DNA of 64,000 nt from positions 1-64,000 of the forward strand of contig JACKDN010000019.1 in assembly GCA_020633465.1 (NCBI GenBank), in the 5' to 3' direction. The translations under genes and the position numbers were made by a program. The notes below the pieces were generated by a model. It saw only the letters and a list, made by a program, of their open reading frames with translations. It made no database searches and was not told where the DNA came from. Position 1 is the stretch's first letter. Every line of letters starts with the position of its first letter. The DNA is from Myxococcales bacterium. GTDB taxonomy: Bacteria; Myxococcota_A; Bradymonadia; UBA7976; UBA1532. Shown one piece after another: positions 1 through 11,000 of the stretch.

Positions 1-260
1 CTCTCGCCGCGCTCCCAGATGGCCGCGCCGTTGTCGTCGATGAGGTCGCGGGTGAGGCTGTTGAGCGCGACGACGCCGAAGAACAGCGTCAGGCTCTGCG
101 GGGCGGGCAGGCCGGCCAGGGTGACCAGCGCGGCGCCGAAGGCGGTGAAGGCGAGCGACGCGACGAAGAGGGGGCCGGCCGCGAGGGCCCGGCCCTCGCG
201 CCCCAGCAGGGCGCGGAGCAGGGTGGGGGCGTGCGGTTCGGCGGGGGGTGGTGTGCTCAG
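1..260 (-). CDS. Membrane protein, 3' part missing (runs off window edge)
   Basis: The minus-strand frame is open from about 260 to the window edge and encodes roughly 85 residues. It contains two hydrophobic stretches (near LFVASLAFTAFGAALVTL and LTLFFGVVAL) followed by a charged loop, as in a polytopic membrane protein. No ATG, GTG or TTG is available. The best start is CTG at 260-258, which overlaps the TGA of the upstream lectin gene in a CTGA arrangement and suggests translational coupling. The first loop vaguely recalls ABC-2/CcmB-type permeases, but this is too weak to name. The family is unknown and the start uncertain. Confidence 0.4.
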   Translation of the reverse strand, partial: MSTPPPAEPHAPTLLRALLGREGRALAAGPLFVASLAFTAFGAALVTLAGLPAPQSLTLFFGVVALNSLTRDLIDDNGAAIWERGE

Positions 261-3139
261 AACAGCTTCTTGAAGGCTTTGACGACGCGCTTGGCGGCGT
301 TGGTGGCGCCGCCGCTGACGGCATCGTAGACGCCCGCGGCGGTATCGGCCACCACCTGCGCCGAGCTGTCGACGAACTGCACGGCGTTGGCGAAGGCGGC
401 GGTCACGGCGGCGGCGCTGTCCTCGAGCTCCTCGAGGGAGACCGCGACCGCCAGCTCGATCGACTCGTAGGTGTCGTCGAAGCCGCTGACCGTGATCTTC
501 CAGGCCGAGTTGCCGGTGGAGACGAAGAACTCGGTCGTGGCGTCCACGCTGGTCCAGAAGCCGCCCTCGACGGCGTCGGTGGCGCGGGTGATGGCGATCC
601 GCGTGTCGGTCGCCGCGGTCGTGAAGAAGACCTTGGTGCCGGCGGCGAGCTGCGGGGCCTTGTCGGCGGTCCAGCCCCAGGCGTAGACGGCGGCGTCGCT
701 GGTCTCGTCGTAGCCGGCGACCGCGAGGTCGGCGATCTCCTCGCCCAGCCACGTCACGTCCGACCCGCTGACGTAGATGGCGATGCCCACCGGGAACTTG
801 GGGACGTCGACGGTGAAGCCGTACTGGTCGTCGCGGCCCCAGCGCGCCTCGACGCCGCCGCTGGTGCCCACGCTGGCCGAGAAGCCGACGTACGAACCCT
901 CGGTGTCACCGAAGACGACGCCCGCCGCCACCGCGTCGAAGCCGCCGCCCACCGCGAAGCCGTCCTTGCCGATGTACTGCGTCTGCGAGGCCTGGCCGAC
1001 GGTGACGCTGGCCGACACGTTGCCGTTGGCCGTCGAGCCCTCGACGCGCGCCACGTAGGCCTCCATCTCGACGTTCTCGCCCAGCACCCCGGGCTCGCTC
1101 TCGTAGGCGTAGTGGCCGACGGTGACCGAGACGCTCGAGCCGTTCGACTGCGTGCCGGCCTCGTAGGCGGTGCGCTCCATCTCGATGCTGACGTACCGCC
1201 CCCCGGCGCTGCTGCCGGCCAGGGCGACCAGCGCCTCGCTGGTCGACGCGCCGGTCACGCTGCGCTCGCTCGCGGTCTGCTGCTCGGCGGCGGCCTGCTG
1301 GGTGGGGCTGAGCGTCTCGAAGTAGTAGTCGTCGATGGTGATGCCCATGCGGTCGAGCATCTGGGCGATGCCCAGCGGGTCGAACATGAGGAAGGTCGTG
1401 CCATCGGCGTAGGTGGTCAGCAGCACCAGCTCGTTCGCGCCGTCGCCGTCGATGTCGGTGAAGGCCAGCACGAAGTCGGGCATGGCGCTCTGGACGGCGG
1501 GGGGCATGTTGGTCCAGCAGTCGGCGGTGCCGGCCGACCACGCGGTGAGCGGCGAGCCGGGGGCCGGCACCAGCGCGAGGTCGCAGTCGTCGCGCAGCTC
1601 GAGGGCCTGCGCCTCGTCGCCGAAGTTCGACGCGCCCTCGGCCGACCAGACGAGGTCGCCGGCGGCGTCGCGGATGTTGAGCGTGAGCGCCTCGCTGACG
1701 AGCTCGGTGCAGACGCTGCCGCCCTCGGCCTGCCCGGCGGTCTGCGACGACCACGCCGCGAAGAAGGTGTCGTCGGTGGCGTTGTAGCGGTACAGCACCA
1801 GGTCGCCATCGTCCTGGAACACGAGGTAGCCGATGTCGTTGGTCAGCACCACCTGGCCGCCGGCGAAGCAGCGCTCGTCGCTCAGCGAGGCGCTCTCGGC
1901 CCACAGCACCCGCAGCGACGCGAAGGCGCCGTTGTCACCCACGCGCTGGCCCGCGGCGTCCTCGGGCCAGATGTTGCTGGCCGTCTCGGTCGCGCCGGCC
2001 GTGGCCGACAGCGAGGCCTCGCCGCCGGTGCAGTGCTCGCCGCTGTACAGCACCACCGAGGTGCGGCCGAAGGCGCGGCCCTTCAGCTCGATGGTGGTCA
2101 GGTCGCGCTCGCCCAGGCCCAGGTCGGTCAGCGCGTAGCAGCGGCCGTTGCTGTCGCTCTCGTAGGCCAGCGAGGCCTGATCACCGCGGGTGTCGGTCAG
2201 CAGCAGCGAGCCCGGCTCGCCCGGCGCGCCCAGCAGCACGTAGCCGATGACGCCGAACGCCGAGTTGGGTGCGTCGGTGTAGTGCTCGGCGCGCTTGAAG
2301 CGGGTCTTCAGCTTCGTCTGGTCGCCGTTGGACGCCGTGACCTCGAGGGCCCAGGTCGACGCGAACTCGTCGGTGTGCGACGACTGCACGCGGGTGATGC
2401 TGGTGACCGGGCCGCTGAACCAGCCGGCGGTCGGCACCTTGGTGTAGTCCTGGCCGGGCGCGAAGTCCGAGAGGCCGTTCTGCACCTTGCCGGCGACCAG
2501 GCGCCGCCCGTCGGCCAGCGTGTAGTTGCCCGCGTCGATGACCGCGTAGTGCACGTACTCGCGGGCGTGGGCGCCGTCGATGTTCGGCGGCTCGACCAGG
2601 GCGAACGTGAAGCTGGTGGCGTCGGCGGCGTACACCTGCGCCTCGACCGGCTGGACGCCGGCGTACGAGCCCACCTGCAGCAGGACGACGGGGTCGTCGT
2701 ACGCGCGCTCGAGCTGCACGGTGTGGCGCGCGGCGCGGTCGGCCTGGTTGACCCGCACGGTGCCCGACTCGCCGTCGATGCCCTGGGCGGCGAGGTCGCC
2801 GGCCAGCACCAGCACGTCGACCGTCTCGACGGCGTGCACGTCGTCGCCGGTCAGCTCCTGGATGCGCAGGTTGCCGCCGCGGTCGAGGCGGACGTTGGCG
2901 GGGTCCTGCCCGGCGTCGGTGACGATCTGCGCGAAGGTGGGCGCGTCGTGGAAGGCGGCGTCGAGGCCGGTGGCGGTCCAGGCGTGGTTGATGCCGCTCA
3001 GCTCGAGGCCGATGACGGCGTCGCCCTCGCCGATGGCGCGGCCGGTCAGGTCGGCGTCGATGGCGCGCAGGCCCAGGGCCACGGCCAGGGGCGCCAGCAG
3101 GGCGACGGTGAGCGTGATGCGGCGGGTCTTCGTGTCCAT
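257..3139 (-). CDS. Secreted multi-domain lectin / FG-GAP protein
   Basis: Encodes 960 residues from ATG 3139, preceded by a GAGGGAG ribosome site. An in-frame start further upstream at 3328 would run through the promoter region. The N-terminus (MDTKTRRITLTVALLAPLAV) is a signal peptide or anchor. Residues about 125-215 resemble the beta-sandwich module related to H-type lectins (VNQAD...HTVQLE...YAVIDAG). About 425-525 resembles a bulb-type mannose lectin (GYLVFQDDGDLVLY, then a second DCDLALVP segment). About 550-565 has an FG-GAP/EF-like Ca loop (DIDGDGANEL). The C-terminal part is Gly/Ser/Val-rich beta structure of unknown type. It probably binds carbohydrate outside the cell. It is transcribed divergently from the caspase gene across a 137-bp spacer with an inverted repeat. 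Domain names are from motif reading only. Confidence 0.85.
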   Translation of the reverse strand: MDTKTRRITLTVALLAPLAVALGLRAIDADLTGRAIGEGDAVIGLELSGINHAWTATGLDAAFHDAPTFAQIVTDAGQDPANVRLDRGGNLRIQELTGDDVHAVETVDVLVLAGDLAAQGIDGESGTVRVNQADRAARHTVQLERAYDDPVVLLQVGSYAGVQPVEAQVYAADATSFTFALVEPPNIDGAHAREYVHYAVIDAGNYTLADGRRLVAGKVQNGLSDFAPGQDYTKVPTAGWFSGPVTSITRVQSSHTDEFASTWALEVTASNGDQTKLKTRFKRAEHYTDAPNSAFGVIGYVLLGAPGEPGSLLLTDTRGDQASLAYESDSNGRCYALTDLGLGERDLTTIELKGRAFGRTSVVLYSGEHCTGGEASLSATAGATETASNIWPEDAAGQRVGDNGAFASLRVLWAESASLSDERCFAGGQVVLTNDIGYLVFQDDGDLVLYRYNATDDTFFAAWSSQTAGQAEGGSVCTELVSEALTLNIRDAAGDLVWSAEGASNFGDEAQALELRDDCDLALVPAPGSPLTAWSAGTADCWTNMPPAVQSAMPDFVLAFTDIDGDGANELVLLTTYADGTTFLMFDPLGIAQMLDRMGITIDDYYFETLSPTQQAAAEQQTASERSVTGASTSEALVALAGSSAGGRYVSIEMERTAYEAGTQSNGSSVSVTVGHYAYESEPGVLGENVEMEAYVARVEGSTANGNVSASVTVGQASQTQYIGKDGFAVGGGFDAVAAGVVFGDTEGSYVGFSASVGTSGGVEARWGRDDQYGFTVDVPKFPVGIAIYVSGSDVTWLGEEIADLAVAGYDETSDAAVYAWGWTADKAPQLAAGTKVFFTTAATDTRIAITRATDAVEGGFWTSVDATTEFFVSTGNSAWKITVSGFDDTYESIELAVAVSLEELEDSAAAVTAAFANAVQFVDSSAQVVADTAAGVYDAVSGGATNAAKRVVKAFKKLF

Positions 3140-3193
3140 GGGAGGCTCCCTCGTTCGGTGGTGTCGCCCTGCCTCACCCCGTCCCAGCCGCGG

Positions 3194-3232
3194 TCGTGCA
3201 AAGAAAATCTGCCGGCATTTTTCCTTGCACGA
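3194..3232. promoter_or_regulatory. Inverted repeat in divergent promoter
   Basis: TCGTGCAA at 3194-3201 and TTGCACGA at 3225-3232 are perfect inverted copies. The symmetry continues inward after one mismatch as GAAAA/TTTTC. The element sits midway between the divergent lectin (start 3139) and caspase (start 3277) genes in an AT-richer patch. It looks like an operator serving both genes, or a hairpin; no regulator can be assigned. Confidence 0.45.
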
Positions 3233-3276
3233 TGGCCGGGGCCGCGGGGTAAGGCGGGGTTGGACCGGAGGGGGAC

Positions 3277-4854
3277 ATGGCACGACGGATACCTGGCTGG
3301 CTCGCGATCGGGCTGCTCCTCGTGGCACCCCGCGCGGCGCAGGCGCTGCCGCCCGAGACGTGGGTGCTGGTGATCGGACACAACGCGGGCGATCCGGACG
3401 AGGTCGAGCTGCTGTACGCCGAGCAGGACGCGCAGCTGATCGCCGACGTGCTGCGCAGCCACGGCGACGTGCGCGCCGATCGCATCACGCGGGTGCTGGG
3501 CGAGGGGCCGGCGGGCGTGCGCGCGGCGCTGGAGAAGGTGAGCGCCGACATCGCGGCGCACGCGGGGGACGGGCCGTCGGCGCTGGTCGTCTACTACTCG
3601 GGGCACGCGGACGCCGAGTCGCTGCACCTCGGGGGCGAGCGGCTGCCCTTCGCGGCGCTGCGCGGGGCGGTCGAGTCGGCGCCCGCCAAGGTGCGCGTGC
3701 TGCTGGTCGACGCCTGCCGCTCGGGCGGGGTGTCGCGGGTGAAGGGCATGAAGCCGGCGCCGGACTTCCGGGTGGAGGTCCTGGATCAGACGGCGGCCGA
3801 AGGCATGGCGATCATCACGTCGAGCGCGGCGTCCGAGAACAGCATGGAGTCGGATCGCTTGCGGGGATCGGTGTTCTCGCACCACCTGCTGAACGGGCTG
3901 CGCGGCGCGGCGGATCGCAACGGCGACGGGGTGGTGACGCTGTCCGAGGCCTACGAGCACACCTACAACGAGACGGTGCGATCGTCCGGGCGAACGCTCA
4001 CGCTGCAGCACCCGACCTATGCCTGGGACGTGAAGGGGCGGGGCGAGGTGGTGCTGACGCGGACGGCGTCGCGCAGGAACATGGGGCGGCTGCGCCTGGG
4101 CGACGAGTGGCTGTACCTGATCACCGACGCGCAGGCGGGGGCGCTGGTGGCCGAGGTGAAGCCGCCGCGGGCGAACGCCGAGATCGCGCTGCCGCCGAAG
4201 CGCTACCGGGTGCAGGAGCGGCGCAGCCGGGCGCACCTGAACTACGAGGTGGCGCTGCGGCCGGGCGAGGTGGTGGATCTTCGGGCGCTGCCCGCGCGCG
4301 AGGAGCGTTACGATCGGCTGGTGCGCAAGGGCGGGGGCGAACGCTCCGTCGTGCACGGGCTGTTCGTGTTGGGCGCGGCGCACGGTGAGATCGTCGACGG
4401 CGAAGGGGTGATGCCCGGCGTCGTCGTCGGCTATGTGTTGGACACGCGGTGGTTCTCGGTGATGGTGCGGGGGCGGCTGGGGCTGATCGAGGCCGACGCG
4501 GGCGAGGGGCGCGCGCCCCGGCGTCACGAGGTGTACGGGCTCGGGCTCGGTCTCTACCGCGCCATCGACCTCGAGTGGGGCACGCTGGCGCTGGGTGTGT
4601 TGGGCGAGGCGGCGTGGCATCGGCAGGTGTTCACCGAGGGCGACGCGGCGGAGCGTTCGACGACCAGCGGCGGCTTCGGGGCGCTGCTGTCGCTCGAGCG
4701 GGCGCTGGCCGGCGGGCTGGGGCTGCGACTCGAGACGGGGCCCATGGCCATCGTGCTGCGGCAGGCGGACGCCGAGCGCGGGGCGCAGACGACGGACGCG
4801 CTGGAGGCGGACGTCACCTGGTGGGCGGCGGGAGGGCTGACGTGGCGGCTGTGA
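3277..4854 (+). CDS. Caspase-family (C14) protease with beta-rich C-terminus
   Basis: Encodes 525 residues with a good ribosome site (GGAGGGGG) before ATG 3277. A signal peptide ends at AQA-LP, so the protein is exported. Residues about 28-270 are a caspase-like peptidase domain: catalytic His110 lies in YYSGHAD and Cys147 in VDACRSGG, with a regular alpha/beta spacing. The last ~200 residues alternate hydrophobic and polar residues and end in an aromatic strand (LTWRL), as in outer-membrane beta-barrels or periplasmic beta-sandwiches. Bacterial C14 proteins cut after Arg/Lys or Asp and often act in signalling or cell death; substrate and role here are unknown. The next gene starts inside its 3' end, implying an operon. 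Confidence 0.85.
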   Translation: MARRIPGWLAIGLLLVAPRAAQALPPETWVLVIGHNAGDPDEVELLYAEQDAQLIADVLRSHGDVRADRITRVLGEGPAGVRAALEKVSADIAAHAGDGPSALVVYYSGHADAESLHLGGERLPFAALRGAVESAPAKVRVLLVDACRSGGVSRVKGMKPAPDFRVEVLDQTAAEGMAIITSSAASENSMESDRLRGSVFSHHLLNGLRGAADRNGDGVVTLSEAYEHTYNETVRSSGRTLTLQHPTYAWDVKGRGEVVLTRTASRRNMGRLRLGDEWLYLITDAQAGALVAEVKPPRANAEIALPPKRYRVQERRSRAHLNYEVALRPGEVVDLRALPAREERYDRLVRKGGGERSVVHGLFVLGAAHGEIVDGEGVMPGVVVGYVLDTRWFSVMVRGRLGLIEADAGEGRAPRRHEVYGLGLGLYRAIDLEWGTLALGVLGEAAWHRQVFTEGDAAERSTTSGGFGALLSLERALAGGLGLRLETGPMAIVLRQADAERGAQTTDALEADVTWWAAGGLTWRL

Positions 4855-5915
4855 TTCGATGGGTGGCGGTGGCCGCGCTGAGCCTCGGGTGCAGCGAGCC
4901 GCTGGTGCCGGCGAGCTACGAGGGCGAGCCGCTGTACGCGCACCCGAACTTCACCATCCAGAGCATCGCGCCGGTCACCGCCGAGCGGCCGCGCTGGGCC
5001 GTGTTCTGGCTGCTCGACGGCTTCGAGCAGGCGCGCTTCGAGGACGCGGTCGAGCAGCCGGGCACCAGCCGCCCGCTGCGGTTGTCGGTGGGGCCGCTGC
5101 ACCTGTTCACGGCACCGACGGCGGATCTGCTGGCGACGGCGGAGAGCGGCGCGCGCTATGGCATCGCGCGGCTGCTGGCGTACGACGACACCAACGGCGA
5201 CCGGCGCAAGGATCCGGACGAGCCCTTCATCGGGGCCGACCGCCGCGGGCTGCTGTACGCGCCGGTCGACCTGACCGCCGCCGAGTCGCCGACGGGCCAC
5301 GTGCTGCCGGCGGGCTATCACCGGGTGGACTTCCCGATGCCCTGCGGCAAGACGCTCGAGGGTGACGAAGACTGCGACGCGCCTCTGGGCAACGCCTGCC
5401 GCAGCGACGCGGACTGCGGCGGGGGTGCCTGCTGGACGACGCAGGGGCCGGGCTGGCCGAACGGGCTGTGCGTGGTCGAGGCGGACGCGGGCTGCCGTCC
5501 GCGCGGCGCGGTGCTGTACGAGGAGCCCACCCGCGGCGACCGCGTGCCCGCGCGGGGGTGGATCCCCGCGTGCTCGAGCGACGCCGACTGCCGCACGGTC
5601 GACGGGCACCAGTGCAACCTCGCCATCGGCGGCTGCGTACGCGACCTGGGGCACGAGATGGTGATCGAGGCCATCCCGCGCGACGCGGTGTGCGAGCCGC
5701 TCGGGACGAAGGAGCCATCGCCGCCGGGCGACGCGGGGGTGAGCGACGCGGGCCCGCCGCCGCCCGACGGGGGGCCTGCGCGTCCCGACGTCGGGCCCCC
5801 GCCGGTGTTGGTGCCCTGCGTCGTGGACGCCGACTGCGTGGACGCGCCGGGGCCTCGACCTCAGCATTGTGACGGCCAGGGCTTCTGTCGGCCGGATCGG
5901 CCCGGCGGGGGGTGA
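4842..5915 (+). CDS. Cys-rich lipoprotein
   Basis: Encodes 357 residues from GTG 4842, chosen because GGAGG at 4831-4835 lies six bases upstream; the GTG at 4851 is an alternative. The start overlaps the caspase stop, so the two genes are probably translated together. The N-terminus VAVAALSLGC is a lipobox, so the mature protein is lipid-anchored. It has a Ca-loop-like segment (DTNGDRRKDPDEP), several DADC-type Cys pairs spaced like small disulfide knots, and a Pro/Asp-rich linker near the end. No family is recognised. It may be the partner or anchor of the caspase protein. Confidence 0.8.
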   Translation: MAAVIRWVAVAALSLGCSEPLVPASYEGEPLYAHPNFTIQSIAPVTAERPRWAVFWLLDGFEQARFEDAVEQPGTSRPLRLSVGPLHLFTAPTADLLATAESGARYGIARLLAYDDTNGDRRKDPDEPFIGADRRGLLYAPVDLTAAESPTGHVLPAGYHRVDFPMPCGKTLEGDEDCDAPLGNACRSDADCGGGACWTTQGPGWPNGLCVVEADAGCRPRGAVLYEEPTRGDRVPARGWIPACSSDADCRTVDGHQCNLAIGGCVRDLGHEMVIEAIPRDAVCEPLGTKEPSPPGDAGVSDAGPPPPDGGPARPDVGPPPVLVPCVVDADCVDAPGPRPQHCDGQGFCRPDRPGGG

Positions 5916-5991
5916 TCGGACGCCGTGGGGACGCTCCCGAACGCTCTTCGGACGCTTGCGGCGCGCGCCGGCTCGTGGTGATGTCCCGCCC

Positions 5992-8364
<2,373 letters not shown>

Positions 8365-8391
8365 CGCCGCTCGCGCGAACCCTCGCCGCCG

Positions 8392-8412
8392 GCCCGCCTG
8401 CGGACGGCGGGC
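8392..8412 (+). terminator. Hairpin after the UvrA-like gene
   Basis: GCCCGCC (8392-8398) and GGCGGGC (8406-8412) form a perfect 7-bp stem with a 7-base loop, 28 bases after the stop. No T-run follows, so it could be a weak or factor-assisted terminator. Confidence 0.35.
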
Positions 8413-8513
8413 GTCGACTCGACGCGGCGTGTGGGCCGTCCGCGCGCGTGCCATCCGCGTGCCGGGCGAAGGGCATGCGACCAGCGTTCATCCCAGCGCG
8501 AGCATCGGCGCCG

Positions 8514-8543
8514 TTGAGTCGGGCGGCGGCGCCTGAGTATGGT
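8514..8543 (+). promoter_or_regulatory. Sigma-70-type promoter of Cys-repeat lipoprotein
   Basis: TTGAGT (8514-8519) and TATGGT (8538-8543) are separated by 18 bases. Transcription would start near 8550, with a leader of about 26 bases before ATG 8576. The -10 matches 4 of 6 consensus bases and recurs before other genes in this window. Confidence 0.5.
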
Positions 8544-8575
8544 CCTGTCCTCTTTGCCTGACGAATGGGGGCTCC

Positions 8576-10957
8576 ATGCGACGATCGGTGGTGGCCAGCG
8601 GCGCGCTCGGACTGTTCATCGCGTGGACGCTGGGTGGCTGCGTGCCGGGCGGCGGGGGCGGCGGCGGGTCGGCCCCGGCGGACGGCGACGCCGAGATCGG
8701 CGACGCCGAGATCGGCGACGGCGGCGTGCTCGCCGGGGGTCGAGACGGCGAGCCGGGGGCGGCGCCCTGCGTCGAGGGCCGCACCGAGGTCCGCGCGTGC
8801 GGCCCGGACGACAGCGGCCAGCAGGCGCGCCGCTGCGCGGACGAACGCTGGACGGCCTGGGGCGATTGCGAGGTCGCCGACGGCTGCGTGGACGGCGTGC
8901 GCCAGACCGATCCGGTGGGCTGTGAGGGCGACGCGCGGCGCGAGCGTCGCTGCGAGGACGGCGCGTGGGGCGCGTGGAGCGCGTGCGCGGTCGAGCCCGA
9001 GTGCGCCGACGACGCCGTCGAGCAGAGCGCATGCGGCCCCAACGGCGGGGGCCTGCAGGTCCGGGTCTGCGCCGAAGGGCGCTGGTCGCCCTGGGGCGAG
9101 TGCGCGGGCGCCGGCGAGTGCCGCGAGGGGAGCGTCGAGGTGCGCGCCTGCGGGGCGGACGATCGCGGCGAAGAGCGGAGGGCGTGCGTCCACGGGGCCT
9201 GGGGCGACTGGGGCCCGTGCGAGGGGGCGGGCGCGTGCCTCGATGGCAGCACCGAGACGCGCGCCTGCGGCCCGAACGGCGGCGGCGTCGAGGCGCGGAC
9301 CTGCGTCGAGGGCGCCTGGGGCGGCTGGGGCGCCTGCGAGGGGGCCGACGCCTGCCGCGACGGCGAGATGGAGCGCGAGGACTGCGGTCTCAACGGGCGC
9401 GGGACCGCCATGCGCACCTGCGCCGAGGGCGCCTGGCCGGCGTTCGGCGCCTGCGAGGATCCCGACGTGTGCGTGGATGGCCGCGACGAGGCGCGGCCCT
9501 GCGACGGCGGCGGGGCGCAGCGCCGGCAGTGCGCGGCGGGGGCGTGGACGGATTGGGGCGCCTGCGAGGGCGGCGGGGACTGCGAGGCGGGGACGCTGCA
9601 GGAGCGCGGGTGTGGTCTCAACGGGCGCGGCTTCGAGCGACGCGACTGTCAGGACGGGCGTTGGGGGGCCTGGGGGGCGTGCGACGATCCGGACGCGTGC
9701 GTCGACGGGGTCAGCGAGCGCCGCGCGTGCGATTCCGGCGACGACCAGCGCCGGACCTGCGCGTTGGGGCGGTGGGGCGAGTGGAGCGCCTGCGTGCTCG
9801 AGCGGGCGTCGTGCGACCGGCCCGACCAGACGGTCGAGCTGGGCGCCGGGGGATCGGCGTCGCTGCGGCTGGACTCCCGTGGCCGCGCGGACGCCGCGCG
9901 CCCCGTGGCGTGCGCCGGGGGCGGCGCGGGCGCGGAGACGATCATCGCCCTCGAGGTGCAGGCGCGCGCGACGGTGACCTTCGAGATCGTCGAGGCGGAC
10001 TTCGACGCCGTGCTGTACCTGCGCGCCGCGTGTGACGAGCCCGACAGCGAGATCGCCTGCGCCGACGGCGAGCCGGCGCGCCTGGAGCAGGACCTGCAGC
10101 CGGGGCGCTACCACCTGGTGGTGGATGGCCGCGGCGCGGACGATCGCGGCATCGCGACGCTGGACATCGCGGTCGCCGAGGCGGAGGGCTGCGCGCCGGA
10201 CGACGCCCAGTGTCTCGCGTGCATCGACCGCTTCGAGCCGAACGACGCGCCGGGCCTCGCGGCGGGTGTGCCGGACGGCGAGCTGCGCGATCTCACCCTG
10301 TGTCCGGCCGAGGATCCGCACGACTACTATCGGTACCGACTGCGGGCGCCGGGGCTGGTCACCGCGACCGCCAGCGTGCCTGCGGGCGGCGTCGCGCTGC
10401 GCATCGAGGATGCCGTGCGCGGCCCGTTGCCTGCCAGCAGCAGCGCCGGGCCGGGCCAGGTGTCGACCGAGAGCTACGTGCCGGAGGCCGGCGACTGGCT
10501 CGTGCACGCGTTCACGACGGGCGGTGACGCGCCGGTCCGCGACTACGATCTGACGGTCACCTTCGAAGAGTCCCTCGACTGCGGGTGGCGCGACCGACCC
10601 CTCTGCGTGCGCTGCGGCGACGACGATCAGCCCAACGACGTCCCCGCGCAGGCCGAGCCCATCGCCGTCGACGGCGTGAAGTTCGCGACCGTGTGCCAGG
10701 ACGTCGATCCGGTCGACGTCTACCGCTTCGAGCTGGACGCGGCGACGGACGTGCGGGTGCACCTCACCCGATTGAACCACCTCGGAAGCAGCACCCACAT
10801 CGTGCTGAGCGCCGACGGTGGCTTGCCGCAGCTCGCCGGGGGCGGCATGGGCCTGGCGTCGTGGTGGGAGGGGGTGCTGCCGGCCGGATCGTACCGGGTG
10901 ACCGTGCGGGCCGACACGGGGCAGCTCGAGTACATCCTCAGCGTGCAGCGGCGCTGA
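8576..10957 (+). CDS. Lipoprotein with nine Cys/Trp repeats and PPC domains
   Basis: Encodes 793 residues. The N-terminus ends in lipobox TLGGC. After an acidic linker, residues about 60-415 hold nine ~38-residue repeats, each with a C-x-D/E-G opening, a central RACG/CGxNGxG turn, R-x-C and a closing WGxWGxC. Cys and Trp positions are conserved while the rest varies, resembling a disulfide and Trp-stacked ladder such as thrombospondin-1-like modules. About 415-793 contains beta-sandwich modules of the bacterial pre-peptidase C-terminal (PPC) type (FDAVLYLRAACD, PGRYHLVVDG, DVYRFELDAATDV). It is surface exposed and probably adhesive. No enzyme motif is seen. Confidence 0.85.
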   Translation: MRRSVVASGALGLFIAWTLGGCVPGGGGGGGSAPADGDAEIGDAEIGDGGVLAGGRDGEPGAAPCVEGRTEVRACGPDDSGQQARRCADERWTAWGDCEVADGCVDGVRQTDPVGCEGDARRERRCEDGAWGAWSACAVEPECADDAVEQSACGPNGGGLQVRVCAEGRWSPWGECAGAGECREGSVEVRACGADDRGEERRACVHGAWGDWGPCEGAGACLDGSTETRACGPNGGGVEARTCVEGAWGGWGACEGADACRDGEMEREDCGLNGRGTAMRTCAEGAWPAFGACEDPDVCVDGRDEARPCDGGGAQRRQCAAGAWTDWGACEGGGDCEAGTLQERGCGLNGRGFERRDCQDGRWGAWGACDDPDACVDGVSERRACDSGDDQRRTCALGRWGEWSACVLERASCDRPDQTVELGAGGSASLRLDSRGRADAARPVACAGGGAGAETIIALEVQARATVTFEIVEADFDAVLYLRAACDEPDSEIACADGEPARLEQDLQPGRYHLVVDGRGADDRGIATLDIAVAEAEGCAPDDAQCLACIDRFEPNDAPGLAAGVPDGELRDLTLCPAEDPHDYYRYRLRAPGLVTATASVPAGGVALRIEDAVRGPLPASSSAGPGQVSTESYVPEAGDWLVHAFTTGGDAPVRDYDLTVTFEESLDCGWRDRPLCVRCGDDDQPNDVPAQAEPIAVDGVKFATVCQDVDPVDVYRFELDAATDVRVHLTRLNHLGSSTHIVLSADGGLPQLAGGGMGLASWWEGVLPAGSYRVTVRADTGQLEYILSVQRR

Positions 10958-11000
10958 GAGTCTCGGGGCGGCGGCGCCGCCGACCGGCCGCGCCGGACGC

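Noticed and set aside
248..3373. Plus-strand open frame of 1041 codons opposite the lectin gene
   Set aside because: His/Arg/Val/Ala-rich antisense shadow caused by the absence of stops at high GC; the minus strand has signal peptide, ribosome site and lectin motifs.
10969..10995. Bidirectional terminator between the Cys-repeat lipoprotein and OPT genes
   Set aside because: CGGCGGCGCCGCCG is a perfect palindrome but has no loop and no T-run; not convincing.
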